A DNA stretch of 64,000 nt from Neostapfia colusana. Taxonomy: Eukaryota; Streptophyta; Magnoliopsida; Poales; Poaceae. Below the pieces are notes generated by a model. That model saw nothing but the letters and a program-made list of their open reading frames with translations. It did not search any database and was not told where the DNA came from. The position numbers and the translations under genes were made by a program. Positions 1 through 12,800 of this stretch are shown here, piece after piece (position 1 is the stretch's first letter; every line of letters begins with the position of its first letter). Where the stretch lies: NCBI GenBank assembly GCA_030760725.1, contig JASWHV010000016.1:18405084-18469083 (forward strand), given 5' to 3'.

Positions 1-2283
1 ACTAAAATTTCAATTATAGTTCATAGTACCCGCATGAATTTTCCAAAGATTTTTGGAGCTAAGAACCTCCCAGCAATGAATTTCCATGTTCTGGAAATTC
101 CGTGAAATGTTTCTGTATTCAATTGGATACAGCACCTTAAATTCTGAATTTCCCTGATCAAATCAACTCCAAATGGTTTGAAATTGTTACAGGAGTTCAC
201 TATTATCCTATAGAATATTCTGGCAAAATTTGAGGATTTTTGGATTAACCAAACTCCCTCTAAAATTCTTTTGCTGAAAAGTTTTAAAGAATTTTCCAGA
301 ACTAAATAAAGGGTTTCATACAAATTGAGTTCTATATTTGGATAGTACTCTGTCAGAGGAATCCAACAAAATTTGTTTCACAATTTTTGGATTCTCCTAC
401 CCAAAGTTGTAGCTATTCAAAGTTTGAACTGAAAACTGAAATTCCCCAAAATGTTCAAATACTGGCTGTGGGTCCAGGGGACAGGTGTCACTAGCCGGGG
501 CAAGCCACACGGGGCTACTGGGTATTTCCCACGCGGCCACACCAGATCCCCGTGCCACAGCCGATCAGAAATTTGAAACACCGTCGCTGATAGGCGGGAC
601 CCGCCGGGTCGTCTTCTACCTCCGGCCCCCCGCGCCCGCGCGCCGCTGGGCTCGCCGGAGTTCGACGGATTCCGGTCTCCCGGCCATCCCCCGAGCCCTC
701 CCTCGCTGCTAGGGCCTAATTTCAGGTGCTGAACAAGATGGTACCCTCTTCCCCGGCCGGCGATGGCTCTAACCTAGCTGGCCACGGCGCAGCGGCTCTG
801 GACCAGTTCGACGACGTTGCCCTGCTAACCTAGCCCGCCAAAACACCGGTGAAACGGCACTACAGCACCAGTGGACGCCAAGGAGGATCGTCCGGGTGGT
901 GAAGCAGCCTGGAAATGGCCCTAACCTAGCTCTCATCGGGAGCCCGAAACGCCCCACCATAACCGCCGTCGGAAAAGTGTGAAATACGTCGTGCACAATG
1001 GTTTTCAGGCATTGGTTGCAAAAAGGGCAAATGATCGCCGGCTAGCCCAGCTCGTGTGCGCAAGATTTGACAATCTACAGAGGATTGGAGAGCGAGAATT
1101 TTGGTGGCGATTACCGGATGCTCTGTTTGAGGTCGCCGGGACAAAATCTCCAAAATGTCCGCCGATCCTCCACGGTTTGCTCCAGGCTTTGGAGAAGAGC
1201 AGCACCACGATGGCGCGCTCCCGTGGCGGGGCTTGCTCGGATGTGACAACCCTTGTGGAAGGCTGTCCCCGTGCGCCCGATCGTCGGCTGGCTGTGGGTC
1301 GCCGCGGATGAGGTGTTTAAAGCTCGAAACACACCACGGATGGCTAGCTCTCGCGCTCAGAAGGTGCGGAACGATGGCACAGCGTCATTGTGCAGCTCGG
1401 GAAGGCGCTGTGGCACGGTTTAGCCGGCTCCCGATGGCTTTCCAGAGGGGGCGGCGAGCTCGGTTTTGTTTTCTGGATAACACGCGCTTGAGGAGGAGAA
1501 ACACCCGTGGTCGCCTTGGCTACGCGGGAAGAATCACGTGGAGAGGCGCCGCCGACTCCCGCGCTTCCAGCGGCCCGGGCGAAGAGCAGGAGGTGGAGCT
1601 TTGGGGCGTGGAGCAGCCGCTCGGTGTCGCCCCGGGGTTAAACTTCGGTGGAGTGAGGAACAGAGAGAAAAACTTAAGTGTTAAGTCTATTCATCCCCAT
1701 GACATGTGGGCCCCACTAGTCAGTACCTCTTCTCCTCAAAAGATCTCCAAAGTTTGGCAATTATCCAACCCAAATGTTTGAAAGTTGGAAACTGAGCTCA
1801 TTTGAATAGTTTGAACAATTTCCATCCAAATTCAAATGTTTATTTGAATCCCTTGCACATTTAATTCCATTTGGAAAAATGGGCAGCAAACTTTTTCAAA
1901 AATTAATGAAACTTTGCCTACCCACTAATTTTGACCTAAGGAATCCAAATATGCAATTTGATTCTTGTGTTAGCTGCTACAAACAAGGTTTTTGAACACA
2001 ACAGTTTTGAATCCCCATTGTATCCTCCCTCATTTAAATTTGGTTTGATACTTTAGTTCCAAATCTGATTTTTAAACCCTTCCTTTGCACTTGAGTTCTT
2101 CACTTCTCTGGTTTTAATCCACATGAGGTCCATCCATGCAGTAACCCTAAGTTTGTTTAGAAGAATCTCACATATGCTATCATATGTGGAAAAAGTTTCA
2201 ACTAAGCCCCTTTTTCATACACATGACTCCAACATTTGTGCAAACTCATGTTTCTTTGTATTCACATTTTTGGGATCTTTACA
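1..2283 (-). repeat. 3' LTR of element A (partial)
   Basis: Matches 10518-12800 with scattered substitutions and small indels. On the plus strand it ends ..TTTACA at 2283, directly next to the purine-rich tract of the minus strand, so this is the 3' LTR. It includes a GC-rich core (about 480-1650) and AT-rich ends. Open frames in the GC-rich core (for example 1155-1781) also occur in the other LTR and are not supported as genes. Confidence 0.92.
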
Positions 2284-2285
2284 AT

Positions 2286-2299
2286 CCTCCCCCCTTAAA
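2286..2299 (-). other. Polypurine tract of element A
   Basis: Minus strand reads TTTTAAGGGGGGAGG immediately before the 3' LTR boundary. This is the usual position and composition of the primer for plus-strand DNA synthesis in LTR retrotransposons. Confidence 0.85.
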
Positions 2300-2354
2300 A
2301 GAATCTCGTCCCGAGATTACAAAAGAAAGATGAGGCGGAAGGTAATTACAAAAT

Positions 2355-3206
2355 TTACGATAAAAGTTCCGAATAGTTCTTGTGGATGTAATCTTCACTC
2401 TCCCAAGTCGCTTCTTCTGGTGTGTGATTACTCCACAGGACTTTGTAAAATTTCAAAGTCCGATTTCGAGTGATCCGGCTGTTCGCGTCGATAATCTTGA
2501 TGGGCTGCTCGGCGTAGGTGAGATCCGGTTGCAATATCTCCATGTCTTACGAAAGGACGTCCGTCGGCTTCTTCAAACACTTTCTCAAGTGTGAGACATG
2601 GAAGACGTCGTGGATGCCCGATAAGGATGGCGGCATCTCCAAACGGTAGGCTACCGGCCCACACCGTTCTGTAATAACGAGCGGACCCACAAAGCGAGGC
2701 GCTAGCTTTCCCCTGACCCCGAATCGATGAATTCCCTTCATCGGGGATACTCGGAGATAGACGTGATCTCCAACTTCGAAACACAAGGGTCGGCGTCGCT
2801 GGTTCGCATAGCTCTTCTGGCGAGATTGAGCGGCCCTGAGGTTTTCATGAATCAGCTGGACCCGCTCTTGGGCATCTTTTACAAGATCAATGCCGAAAAT
2901 CACCCTTTCGTCAGATTAACACCAATTGAGTGGTGTGCGGCACTTCCTGCCATAATGTGCTTCGTATGGTGCCATTTTAATACTGGATTGGTAACCATTA
3001 TTGTAGGAGAACTCTGCTAATGGCAAATGGTTATCCCAGTTCTTTCCATGATCTATGGCACATGCTCTCAGCATATCTTCTAAGATTTGATTCACCCTCT
3101 CCGTTTGACCGTCGGTCTGAGGATGGTATGCTGAGCTTCTGATTAACTTTGTTCCCAGAGATTCATGTAGTTGCTCCCAGGAATGAACAACAAATATCGA
3201 ACCTCA
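2355..3206 (-). pseudogene. Element A: distal integrase and chromodomain remnant
   Basis: Continuation of the integrase after a nonsense codon. In broken frames one can read the end of the rve core (HPQTDGQTE region), the integrase C-terminal part at about 2547-2903 (GPVAYRLEMP.. and HDVFHVSHLRKCL), then a chromodomain-like tail at 2355-2543 (PIKIID..VLWSNHTPEEATWESE). The TGA at 3204-3206 stands where relatives have CGA in the ISDRGS motif, and a second stop (TAA) lies near 2920. The chromodomain directs insertion to heterochromatin in this clade (family knowledge). Not functional as read. Confidence 0.88.
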
Positions 3207-6155
3207 ATCAGATATGATGGTTTTGGGGACTCCGTGTAAGCACACAATCCTGGAAAGATACAACTCTGCATATTGCTTAGTTGAAAGTCTTGTACTCACT
3301 GGGATGAAGTGGGCTGATTTTGTTAAGCGATCAATAATCACCCAAATGGAGTCATGCTTTCTGGACGTGAGAGGTAGTCCAACAATAAAGTCCATGCTGA
3401 TGTCCTCCCACTTCCATGCTGGAATACTTAATGGCTGTAGCATTCCTGCTTTCTTTATGTGATCAACTTTGACTTGCCGACATGTATCACACTCGGATAC
3501 ATATTTGGCAATTTCTCGCTTCATCCGAGTCCACCAAAATTTTGTTTTCAGGTCTTGATACATCTTATTGCTCCCTGGATGTATCGAGTACTTGGACATA
3601 TGAGATTCATTGAGGATTTTCTTCCTTAGCTTCAGGTTCCGGGGCACCACGATACGGTTGTTAAACCATAACACACCTTGTTCATCTTCCCGGAAACATC
3701 TCATTTTATCCTCATTGATTCTTGCCCGGATTTTCCACATTCCTTTATCTCTCTTCTGGGCTTGTACAATCTCTTCTCTAATGGTGGGCACAAGAGCAAG
3801 ATTATACAACGCCCCATACGGAATCACCCGCAAGCTTGGTTCGTCGTCTTCCTCCTGAACAACTGACAAATTATTCACGTGGGACTTACGACTAAGCGCG
3901 TCAGCTACCACGTTAGCTTTGCCCGGATGGTAATGGATCTCGAGCTCATAATCTTTAATTAATTCCAACCATCTCCGCTGCCTCATGTTGATATCTTTCT
4001 GAGTGAATATATATTTGAGGCTCTTATGGTCGGTGTAGAGGTGCACCAAATTTCCAAGTAAGTAGTGCCTCCACATCTTCAACGCAAGCACCACCGCAGC
4101 GAGCTCTAGGTCATGAGTGGGGTAGTGCTGCTCGTGGTTGCGGAGTTGACGAGACCCAAATGCAATCATGCGTCTATCTTGCATTAAGACGCAGCCAAGT
4201 CCAATGCTTGAGGCATCACAATAAACATCGAATGGCTTTGTTGTATCCGGTTGGGCTAACACCGGTGCCGTTGTGAGATGCTTCTTCAAAGTTTGAAATG
4301 CCTCTTCACAGGCCTCTGTCCACACATACTTGCTGCTCTTCTTCAGCAATTCTGTCATTGGTTTAGCCACCTTTGAGAAGCTGGGAATAAATCTCCGATA
4401 GTAACCCGCTAGCCCCAGAAAACTGCGGATTTGATGAACAGATGTTGGAGACTCCCACTTCAAGACTTGCTCAATTTTAGTTGGATCCACGGCCACACCT
4501 TCTGCTGAAATAATGTGGCCTAAGAATGTTACTTTGCTGATCCAAAATTCACACTTGCTGAATTTGGCATACAGCTTATGTTCTCGTAGGCGTTGGAGCA
4601 CAATGTGGAGATGTTTGGTGTGCTCCTCCTCCGATTTGGAGTATACGAGAATATACATGAAGTGTGCGGGTGCATTTGTTAGCCCGAAAGACATGACTAG
4701 ATACTCATAAAGACCGTATCTAGTCGGGAAAGCCGTCTTCGGTATATCCTCCGCTCTGATTTTTATCTGATGATAACCAGACCGTAAGTCCATCTTGGAG
4801 AATACCTTGGCACCCACCAACTGATCAAACAATATATCAATCCGCGGCAGTGGATATTTATTTTTGATCGTCACTGCATTCAGCGGCCGATAATCCACAC
4901 ATAACTGAAGTGACTCATCCTTTTTCTTCATAAAGAGGGCTGAACAGCCCCATGGCGATGAGCTTGGTCGGATGAACCCCTTATCCATTAAGTCCTTTAG
5001 CTGTTCTTTCAGTTCAGCTAATTCTATCGGAGACATTTTGTACGGCCTCTGAGATATTGGTGTGGTCCCCGGTGCTAACTCAATCTTGAATACCACATCC
5101 CTCTCTGGCGGCATCCCTAGAAGATCGTCGGGAAACACATCTGGGTACTCACGGACCACTGGAATATCCTCTAGTTTCGTGGTCACACTGTGGTACGCCA
5201 CTGGATTTTTAGAATCCACGGCTTCAAGTATGAGCGTTTGGAGACCGTAGATTGGAGAGTCCAAACTAACAATCCATGGACCAATATCAAGAACAGCCCT
5301 GTGGTAGTTCATCCACGCCATTCCTAGAATCACGTCGATCTTCTGCCCCTCTAACACAATGAGGGTTGTGGGGTATAAGTTTCCACCTAAGCACAAGGGT
5401 GCTTTCATCACTACTTCATTAGCAGCTATATTTCCACCAGGTGAGCGGATAAGATAGTGGTCCTTCAGTGTAGAGGTGGAGAGCTCAGCTTTGCACACAA
5501 ATGACCAGCTAATGAAATTGTGTGTAGCTCTAGAGTCAAATAAAATTAAAACGGGCAGTCCATTGAGAGCGAACATTCCCGCTAGAACAGGTGCCCCATC
5601 TGGCACATCCTCTAGAGCCGTATGATAAATGCACCCGGATTTCGGTGCAGTTCCTTGAAGCTGAGCACGGGGTTGATCTATACCCCGCCCCGGTGTAGTT
5701 TCTCTATGGTATATCCTTTCTGGACACTTCCTGCTGATGTGACCCAAATAACCGCACGTGAAGCATGGTTTCTCAGCCAGTTCAAGGTTGCTCGGAGTAC
5801 GGACACTAGTTGTATTCTGCTGCGGCAAGAACACTTGAGGAACAGAATAACGTGGCTGCATATACCGTTGTTGCAGCTGTCCGACTTCAGAGTATTGAGC
5901 TGAACAACCCGAATGTTCCTGGAGTCGTCGAGCCGGCTGCATCAGCTGACAGTTCAAGGTACTGTCTACCACCCTGTATTTCTGCGGAGCACTACTGCTA
6001 CTCTCCGGTGGTAAATGGTTCTTTCTTTTCTCAGCCTGAACTTCCCGCTGAGCATCTTCAACCATGATGGCAGCACTCATCAATTTGTTGAAGTTCTTTC
6101 GATCAGCTAACACGAGTCTCTCCTTTAGCTTGGGATGAGGCTGCGGAAGAACCAC
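3204..6155 (-). pseudogene. Element A: gag C-terminus, protease, RT, RNase H and integrase
   Basis: An open frame of 983 codons. Order: end of gag with a CCHC zinc knuckle (residues 131-144, CFTCGYLGHISRKC), retropepsin (about 200-290), reverse transcriptase (about 370-560), RNase H (about 620-760, YTDHKSLKY, HPGKANVVADALSR), H2C2 zinc finger and the start of the integrase core (about 850-983). Three defects are visible. The protease motif reads DSRATHNF, where the family has DSGATHNF. The RT has lost, in frame, the block holding the catalytic F/YxDD motif (junction near 4650, FMYILVYS). The frame ends at a TGA inside the integrase core. It joins the upstream gag by a frameshift near 6155. 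It is dead for reverse transcription, although the frame is long. Confidence 0.93.
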
Positions 6156-6832
6156 TCACACTTTAGTGCTTCGGTGTTCACGTGTTGAGGCGCATACTGT
6201 GCCAGCTTGTTGAACACTCGCGAATGCTCGTATGCACCCCTCCCTCCTTGTTTTAAGGCCAGAAACTCCTCGAGTTTCCTCTGAATTATTCCGGACGGAA
6301 CATGATACGCGAGAAATGCCTTCCGGAATTCTGCCCATGTACAGTCATGTCCAGCTGGTAAGGAGGCGAGTTGATTTGCCCACCATGCACTGGCGGACCC
6401 GTGAAGTTGTTGCGCTGCGTATAAAACCTTCTGATGTTCGGTGCATCAAAGCAAACCGAACTTAGACTCAATGGTACGGATCCAGCTATCCGCCACCAGA
6501 GGATCCTCCAATTCAATGTAAACCGGTGGTTGAGTTGCGAAGAACTCAACATAGGAATTCAGTTGAGGTTGGCGCAAGTCTTCGTCTTGACATCCCCCTT
6601 GACGGGATGTATTCATCACCAGAGTGCGGAGCAAGTCGGTTCGCTCATCGCCTGCACCCGTCATGGCAGCCAGAATGTCCGCCATTGTGACCGTGGGTGA
6701 AGGTCCTGGTGGCGGCTGCGGTTGCGGAGCTCGCGGCTCCCGCTGTGGAGAGTTATCACCACCACCGCCACTGGAACCACCCACTTCACCCATGGAACGA
6801 GTTCGCACCATTCTGCAATTGCAAGAGTTCAT
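6156..6832 (-). pseudogene. Element A: gag N-terminal half
   Basis: Begins at an ATG near 6832 or the internal ATG at about 6808 (MVRTRSMGE, the more likely native start). A Gly/Pro-rich leader is followed by the Retrotrans_gag capsid region. The frame is stopped by TGA at 6446-6448, but homology continues in the same frame (..HQKVLYAAQQLHG.., AWWANQLASLPAG.., AFLAYHVPSGIIQRKLEEF..) to about 6160, where a frameshift leads into the next frame. Relatives have a sense codon at the TGA, so a CGA to TGA change is likely. Confidence 0.85.
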
Positions 6833-8536
6833 TATCAGCTCAACACTATCACTTGATTTATTCCATAAACAAATTAGTGCAACACTGATAATGAACTCCT
6901 AACATGTAAGCAAAATGATTTAATCGCAAACTGATGTAGCTAACAGAAAGGATTTAAAAGCAGATTGACCGGTCCTTAAACAAACCAGATTTCGATCCAG
7001 TTAAAAGCATTTTAATAACTCATGTTGAATACCAAAGTTAAAGTTAACTTCAATATCTTTCCAACTAGTATCCAAATGCCACCATATCACTCCCGGATCA
7101 AAAGTTATGATTTCGCAGAGTTGACAGACTTTCTGGATAAAATTTGCTAGCATCTCCTTTATATGTGGCTGACTTTATCACTGTTGTATATGAAAATACA
7201 ACAAGAATCTGAACAAACTTTGAACTACAACAATGTTGCATATCTCATAACCTTTCCAACGGTGTATCACAGGCTCCCTAGGGATTTTTGTACAGGATGT
7301 TTTGGCTTAAAAACAGAAAGGTCCAGAGAGGTTTTGCTACTGTCCTGGTTCTGACAGTTTGCCTTCAACTGGGCTTTTCACCAACTTAACTTATGATTTT
7401 GCTCTGGAGGTCTACAAGAGAGTTGTAGAGCAATTGAAAATATTTCCAGAACTGTATCATACACCTTAATTGGTGAAAGCTACTCAGGGTTATGCTCTGT
7501 AAAAGTCCAGAAAAAATTTCTGCCAGAAACAGAGCACTCTGTTTTTTAAATCTTTAAAACCTAGACACTCTCTCATTTGAATCGTAGTTCAAAATAAGAG
7601 TTCAGTAACTAATATTTGTTTCAAACTTCCATTTTTAGTTGAAAGTTAGCTCATGAATCATTTCTTCATAGGGAAGAGGTTATTATTGTGGCACGGTGTT
7701 GATGCACCGTAAGAGCAATGTCGGTACTACGTTCCCTCTCCAAAAGAAAATCCTAAACCGGCTTATACCGGCATATACGTATGATCAGTGGCACTAATAC
7801 GGTCTCTCGCACACATGTACTACACGGGATACGTACGTGGTTAGTACCTGCAGAAGATCACTCAATAGTGGTGCACTCAAAGTTTTTCTCATTTCAGGCA
7901 GTTCTATTATTGAAAGTAAATACAAACGCCCGTATCATTGTCATACGGCCGTCCTTGAGTTAAGTCACGTCTCAAGGTACGTGATCGTGTTTCAACACCA
8001 CACGACGGGGAACCCGAGTATATCATGAACGGGTCGTCACGGTTGGGAATGTTATCAACCCAACGGATACCACCTACTGCCCTGCAGGGCACGCCGATGG
8101 CAAGCGCTGCGTATGTCCTCCTGGGCTATTTCCAGACGAACACACTCTCGCGTTACTGACCACGCGATGGGGTCTCCACTTACTTGCCTAATGCACGCTA
8201 GGGATCAGCGTTTCATATGAACTCAGCAACATGAAGAGTCCAAGAGTCTCATATTGACATCTCACACCAAGCTGTGAGATCTATCCCTGAACCACTTTCC
8301 TCGTCAGGGGAGCTAACAGAAATTGAACCGCTTTCGGTGGCGTTCCTTACCATGCTTACCTGAGCGTAGGTGCGTCGTTACATAAATAAAATTCAGAAAT
8401 ATAACAATTATGTTAGTGCTGCCACTTTAAGTAAGTATACTACTATAGTCCTTATGTGGGCCTAGTACCGTTAACTCACCGAATCCATAGTTTTTGTCGT
8501 AATACAATCCTTATTCCGTGCGCTATTACCAATGCG
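6833..8536 (-). other. Element A: 5' leader between PBS and gag
   Basis: Non-coding stretch with no supportable ORF. The part next to the PBS (about 7670-8536) is the reverse complement of the leader of element D (about 38155-38985), including the 'gtaccgacat' end. The gag-proximal part (6833-7670) is AT-rich and has no counterpart in the window. Confidence 0.8.
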
Positions 8537-8548
8537 GCTCTGATACCA
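8537..8548 (-). other. Primer-binding site of element A
   Basis: Minus strand reads TGGTATCAGAGC, complementary to the 3' end of plant initiator tRNA-Met, three bases from the inner end of the 5' LTR. Confidence 0.93.
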
Positions 8549-8551
8549 CGC

Positions 8552-11500
8552 TGTGAGGGCCCGTCGTCCCGATCACTCACGGGGACGGGGTACCTCGCCC
8601 AGGAATCGCATTGGGTGGTGCCGTGCGATGCGCCACCCAACAGCACACATAATAAAGCATCATATTACATAAACAAGTGGAAGCTTACAAAGTGTTAATT
8701 TTACAAATACTTCACAAAATATTCTACAGCGGAAGACTATTACAACTCACGTCTCATACCTATGCTAAGCAACAGAGAAGGTGTCCAGCCCGCGGACCCT
8801 TCTCACTAGCAACACTATCACAGTAGTAGCGGCATGGGTGGCACTGAGTTCACCACTCGGAGAGCTCCGAGTCTCATCAGACACCCGTACTTAGCAGCGT
8901 ACAGTTATCACCTGCAAAACAACTTATGCAGTATCTGTGAGCACGAAGCTCAGCAAGACTGACCCGTCACCCTAGTCATGAAACTCTAGATGATGAAAAT
9001 AGAGGGCTAATTATAGAAGTTTGCACAAGCGATGAACTTGAGCTAAAGGAGAGTCCTTACTTCAAGTTTTAATCAACTTTTATAGGCCTCGTGCAACTTA
9101 CATCGAGACTCCACAATCAAACAAGAAACGCTTCATCTCGATGTCACTTGCCCGAGGTGAAAGTAACTTTTGTGAGCTACCCTAGACTCATACAGACCTT
9201 GCGCCATCAACTTCGAGACTCCACAATCAAACAAGAAACGCTTTGTCTCGACGCTACTAGCCCAAGGTGGGAAATAAATTTAGTGAATGTGTTGATCATT
9301 CCTCATCTCCATTATGAGGATTACTCAGAAAGCATATTAAATGTTTCCCAGTTTATTACTACATCACGACGAAGAGAACAAGTATGCTCAGTCCATTCCG
9401 CGAGCGACGGTGATTGCAATCAAAATCACCCGGCTGACATGACACGTACGCCCGTATTCGACGTTGCACACAGCAACCGTCACTGACATCGTACGTGGCA
9501 ACCTTTCACACGACACCCAAATGTCGAACCGGTTGGCATCAGACGGTGAGGTATGCCTCGACACCCAGGTTAACATGTTACATCGGTTTCCTGGGTCCCA
9601 TATAGCCAGTATGCATCCGGTACACAACTCGAACTTGTCCAACGGGCCGCACACAAGAACGGGCCTTAATCGAATCAGACTAGGTTCACAGGACCACGTC
9701 CTTGACCCTTCCATCCGCTGCCCGGTCTCCATTCCCAACTATGAGGATCAATTCCCAACTCTTCCGATTGATCCCCCTTAACCCCGTTTCACGAGTAGGA
9801 ATCTGCCCACTCGAGTTATGCTTCTTTTAATCAACTTTTGTTGAGATCAGCGGTCATAATTAATTGGTAACATATCCTACATTAAACTCCAGGGTTTTCT
9901 GGGTCATGCATTTGGAGTTTCATACCCTCTAGACGCAATGCAATAAATAAAATGCTAGACGTATGAAGTGAAGACTAATAAAAACTTGTAAATTTGATGC
10001 AAACCGGGGCTTGCCTTTGTTTTGCAGGGGCTAATATATATAACTAAGTTAGTGAAGATCACTTGGCTTTATCTCTTCCCTCCTTCCTTTGATCTCCACT
10101 CCAATGACTTGAAGTACTTCACATAGATGCTACACGTAATGCATATGCACAATTGTTTAATTGTAAAGACTTTGCTACAAGTTCTAATAACAAGTTTTCA
10201 GAAACTCGAACTCTGTTTAAGAATTTTAAAATGACACTGGTGCTAGTGGTTTAGGTTTGGATCTAAACACATGATTAATGCTAAGTGGTTTCCCCCTCTT
10301 CTATATTAATCACCTTAGGAGGTTAAACAGAACTGGGGTGATCCAGAGCTCCAATGGAGCTGAGAATTTTCGGGTGAGTTCCTTGTCACAAGAAAACACT
10401 CTGGGCCAATATCTGGGATTATCTAATGAGTGGATTACTCAGAATAATTCCCTAATCCTTTAGGCAAAAAGGAATTAATTCTGAATAAACTTGCATGTTC
10501 ATGCCAAACTTAGTGAACTACAATTTCAATTATAGTTCATAGGACTTGCATGAATTTTCCAAAGATTTTTGGAGCTAAGAACCTCCCAGCAATGAATTTC
10601 CATGTTCTGGAAATTCCCTGAAATGTTTCTGTATTCAATTGGATACAGCACCTTAAATTCTGAATTGCCCTGAACAAATCAACTCCAAATGATCTGAAAT
10701 TTTTATAGGAGTTCACTATTATCCTACAGAATATTCTGGCAAAATTTGAGGATTTTTGGATTAACTAAACTCCCTCTAAAATTCTTTTGCTGAAAAGTTT
10801 TGAAGAATTTTCCAGAATTAAATAAAGGGTTTCATACAAATTGAGTTCTATATTTGGATAGTACTCTGTCAGAGGAATCCAACAAAATTTGTTTCACAAT
10901 TTTTGTATTCTCCTACCTAAGGTTGTAGCTATTCAAAGTTTGAACTGAAAACTGAAATTCCCCAAAATGTTCAAATACTGGCTGTGGGTCCAGGGGACAG
11001 GTGTCACTAGCTAGCCGGGGCAAGCCACACGGGGCTACTGGGTATTTCCCGTGCGGCCACACCATATCCCCGCGCCACAGCCGATCAGAAATTTGAAACA
11101 CCGTCGCTGACAGGCGGGACCCGCTGGGTCGTCTTCTACCTCCGGCCCCCCGTGCCCGCGCGCCGCCGGCTCGCCGGAGTTCGACGGATTCCGGTCTCCC
11201 GGCCATCCCCCGAGCCCTCCCTCGCTGCTAGGGCCTAATTTCAGGTGCTGAACAAGATGGGACCCTCTTCCCCGGCCGGCGATGGCTCTAACCTAGCTGG
11301 CCACGGCGCGGCGGCTCTGGACCAGTTGGCGACGTTGCACAGCTAACCTAGCCCGCCAAAACACCGGTGAAACGGCGCTACAGCACCGGTGGACGCCAAG
11401 GAGGATCTTCCGGGTGGTGAAGTAGCCTGGAAATGGCCCTAACCTAGCTCTCATCGGGAGCCCGAACCGCCCCACCATAACCGCCGTCGGAAAAGTGTGA

Positions 11501-12800
11501 AATACGTCGTGCACAATGGTTTTCAGGCATTGGATGCAAAAGGGCAAATGATCGCCGGCTATCCCAGCTCGTGTGTGCAACATTTGGCAAGCTACAGAGG
11601 ATTGGAGAGCGAGAACTTCGGCGGCGATTACCGGATGCTCTGTTTGAGGTCACCGGGACAAAATCTCCAAATTGGCTGCCGATCCTCCACGGTTTGCTCC
11701 AGGCTTTGGAGAAGAGGAGCACCACGATGGCGCGCTCCCGTGGCCGGGCTTGCTCGGATGTGACAACCCTTGTGGAAGGCTTCCCGCGTGCGCCCGGTCG
11801 TCGGCTGGCTGTGGGTCGCCGCGGATGAGGCGTTTAAAGCTCGAAACACACCACGGATGGGTAGCTCTTGCGCTCAGAAGGTGCGGAACGATGGCACAGC
11901 GTCATTGTGCAGCTTGGGGAGGCGCTGTGGCACGGTTTAGCCGGCTCCCGATGGCTTTCCAGAGGGGGTGGCGAGCTCAGTTTCGTTTTCTGGATAACAC
12001 GCGCGTGAGGAGGAGAAACACCCGTGGTCGCCTTGGCTACGCGGGAAGAATCACGTGGAGAGGCGCCGCCGACTCCCGGGCTGCCAGCGGCCCGGGCGAA
12101 GAGCAGGAGGTGGAGCTTTGGGGCGTGGAGCAGCCGCTCGGTGTCGCCCCGGGGTTAAACTTCGGTGGTGTGAGGAGCAGAGAGAAAAACTTAAGTGTTA
12201 AGTCTATTCATCCCCATTACATGTGGGCCCCACTAGTCAGTACCTCTTCTCCTCAAAAGATCTCCAAAGTTTGGCAATTATCCAACCCAAATGTTTGAAA
12301 GTTGGAAACTGAGCTCATTTGAATAGTTTGAACAATTTCCATCCAAATTCAAATGTTTATTTGAATCCCTTGCACATTTAACTCCATTTGGAAAAATGGG
12401 CAGCAAACTTTTTCAAAAATTAATGAAACTTTGCCTACCCACTAATTTGGACCTAAGGAATCCAAATATGCAATTTGATTCTTGTGTTAGCTGCTGCAAA
12501 CAAGGTTTTTGAACACAACAGTTTTGAATCCCCATTGTGTCCTCCCTCATTTAAATTTGGTTTGATCCTTTAGTTCCAAATCTGATTTTTAAACCCTTCC
12601 TTTGCACTTGAGTTCTTCACTTCTGTGGTTTTAATCCACATGAGGTCCATCCATGCAGTAACCCTAAATTTGTTTAGAAGAATCTCACATATGTTATCAT
12701 ATGTGGAAAAAGTTTCAACTAAGCCCCTTTTTCATACACATGACTCCAACATTTGTGCAAACTCATGTTTCTTTGTATTCACATTTTTGGGACATTTACA
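8552..12800 (-). repeat. 5' LTR of element A
   Basis: Plus strand begins TGTGAGGGCC at 8552 and ends GACATTTACA at 12800, giving a 4249-bp LTR with TG..CA ends. Its last 2.3 kb is also present at 1-2283. It should contain the promoter of the element on the minus strand; I could not assign a TATA box with confidence. The GC-rich section (about 11000-12150) carries open frames that are not supported as genes. Confidence 0.93.

Larger units (their letters stand above)
1..12800 (-). mobile_element. Element A: Ty3/gypsy chromovirus (Tekay/Del-like), minus strand
   Basis: A large LTR retrotransposon read on the minus strand: 5' LTR 8552-12800, PBS 8537-8548, leader, decayed gag-pol 6832-2355, polypurine tract about 2286-2299, and 3' LTR 1-2283, which continues outside the window. 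The two LTR copies align from base 1 (against about 10518) to their ends at 2283 and 12800. LTRs of about 4.2 kb plus a C-terminal chromodomain fit the Tekay/Del lineage as known in grasses; the lineage call is inference. The element lies inside the integrase coding region of element B, which resumes at 12801. Its left TSD is outside the window. Confidence 0.93.

Noticed and set aside
1155..1781. Possible host gene in the GC-rich part of the element A LTR
   Set aside because: It lies inside an LTR, is duplicated with the LTR, and overlaps long frames on both strands; no domain is recognised.
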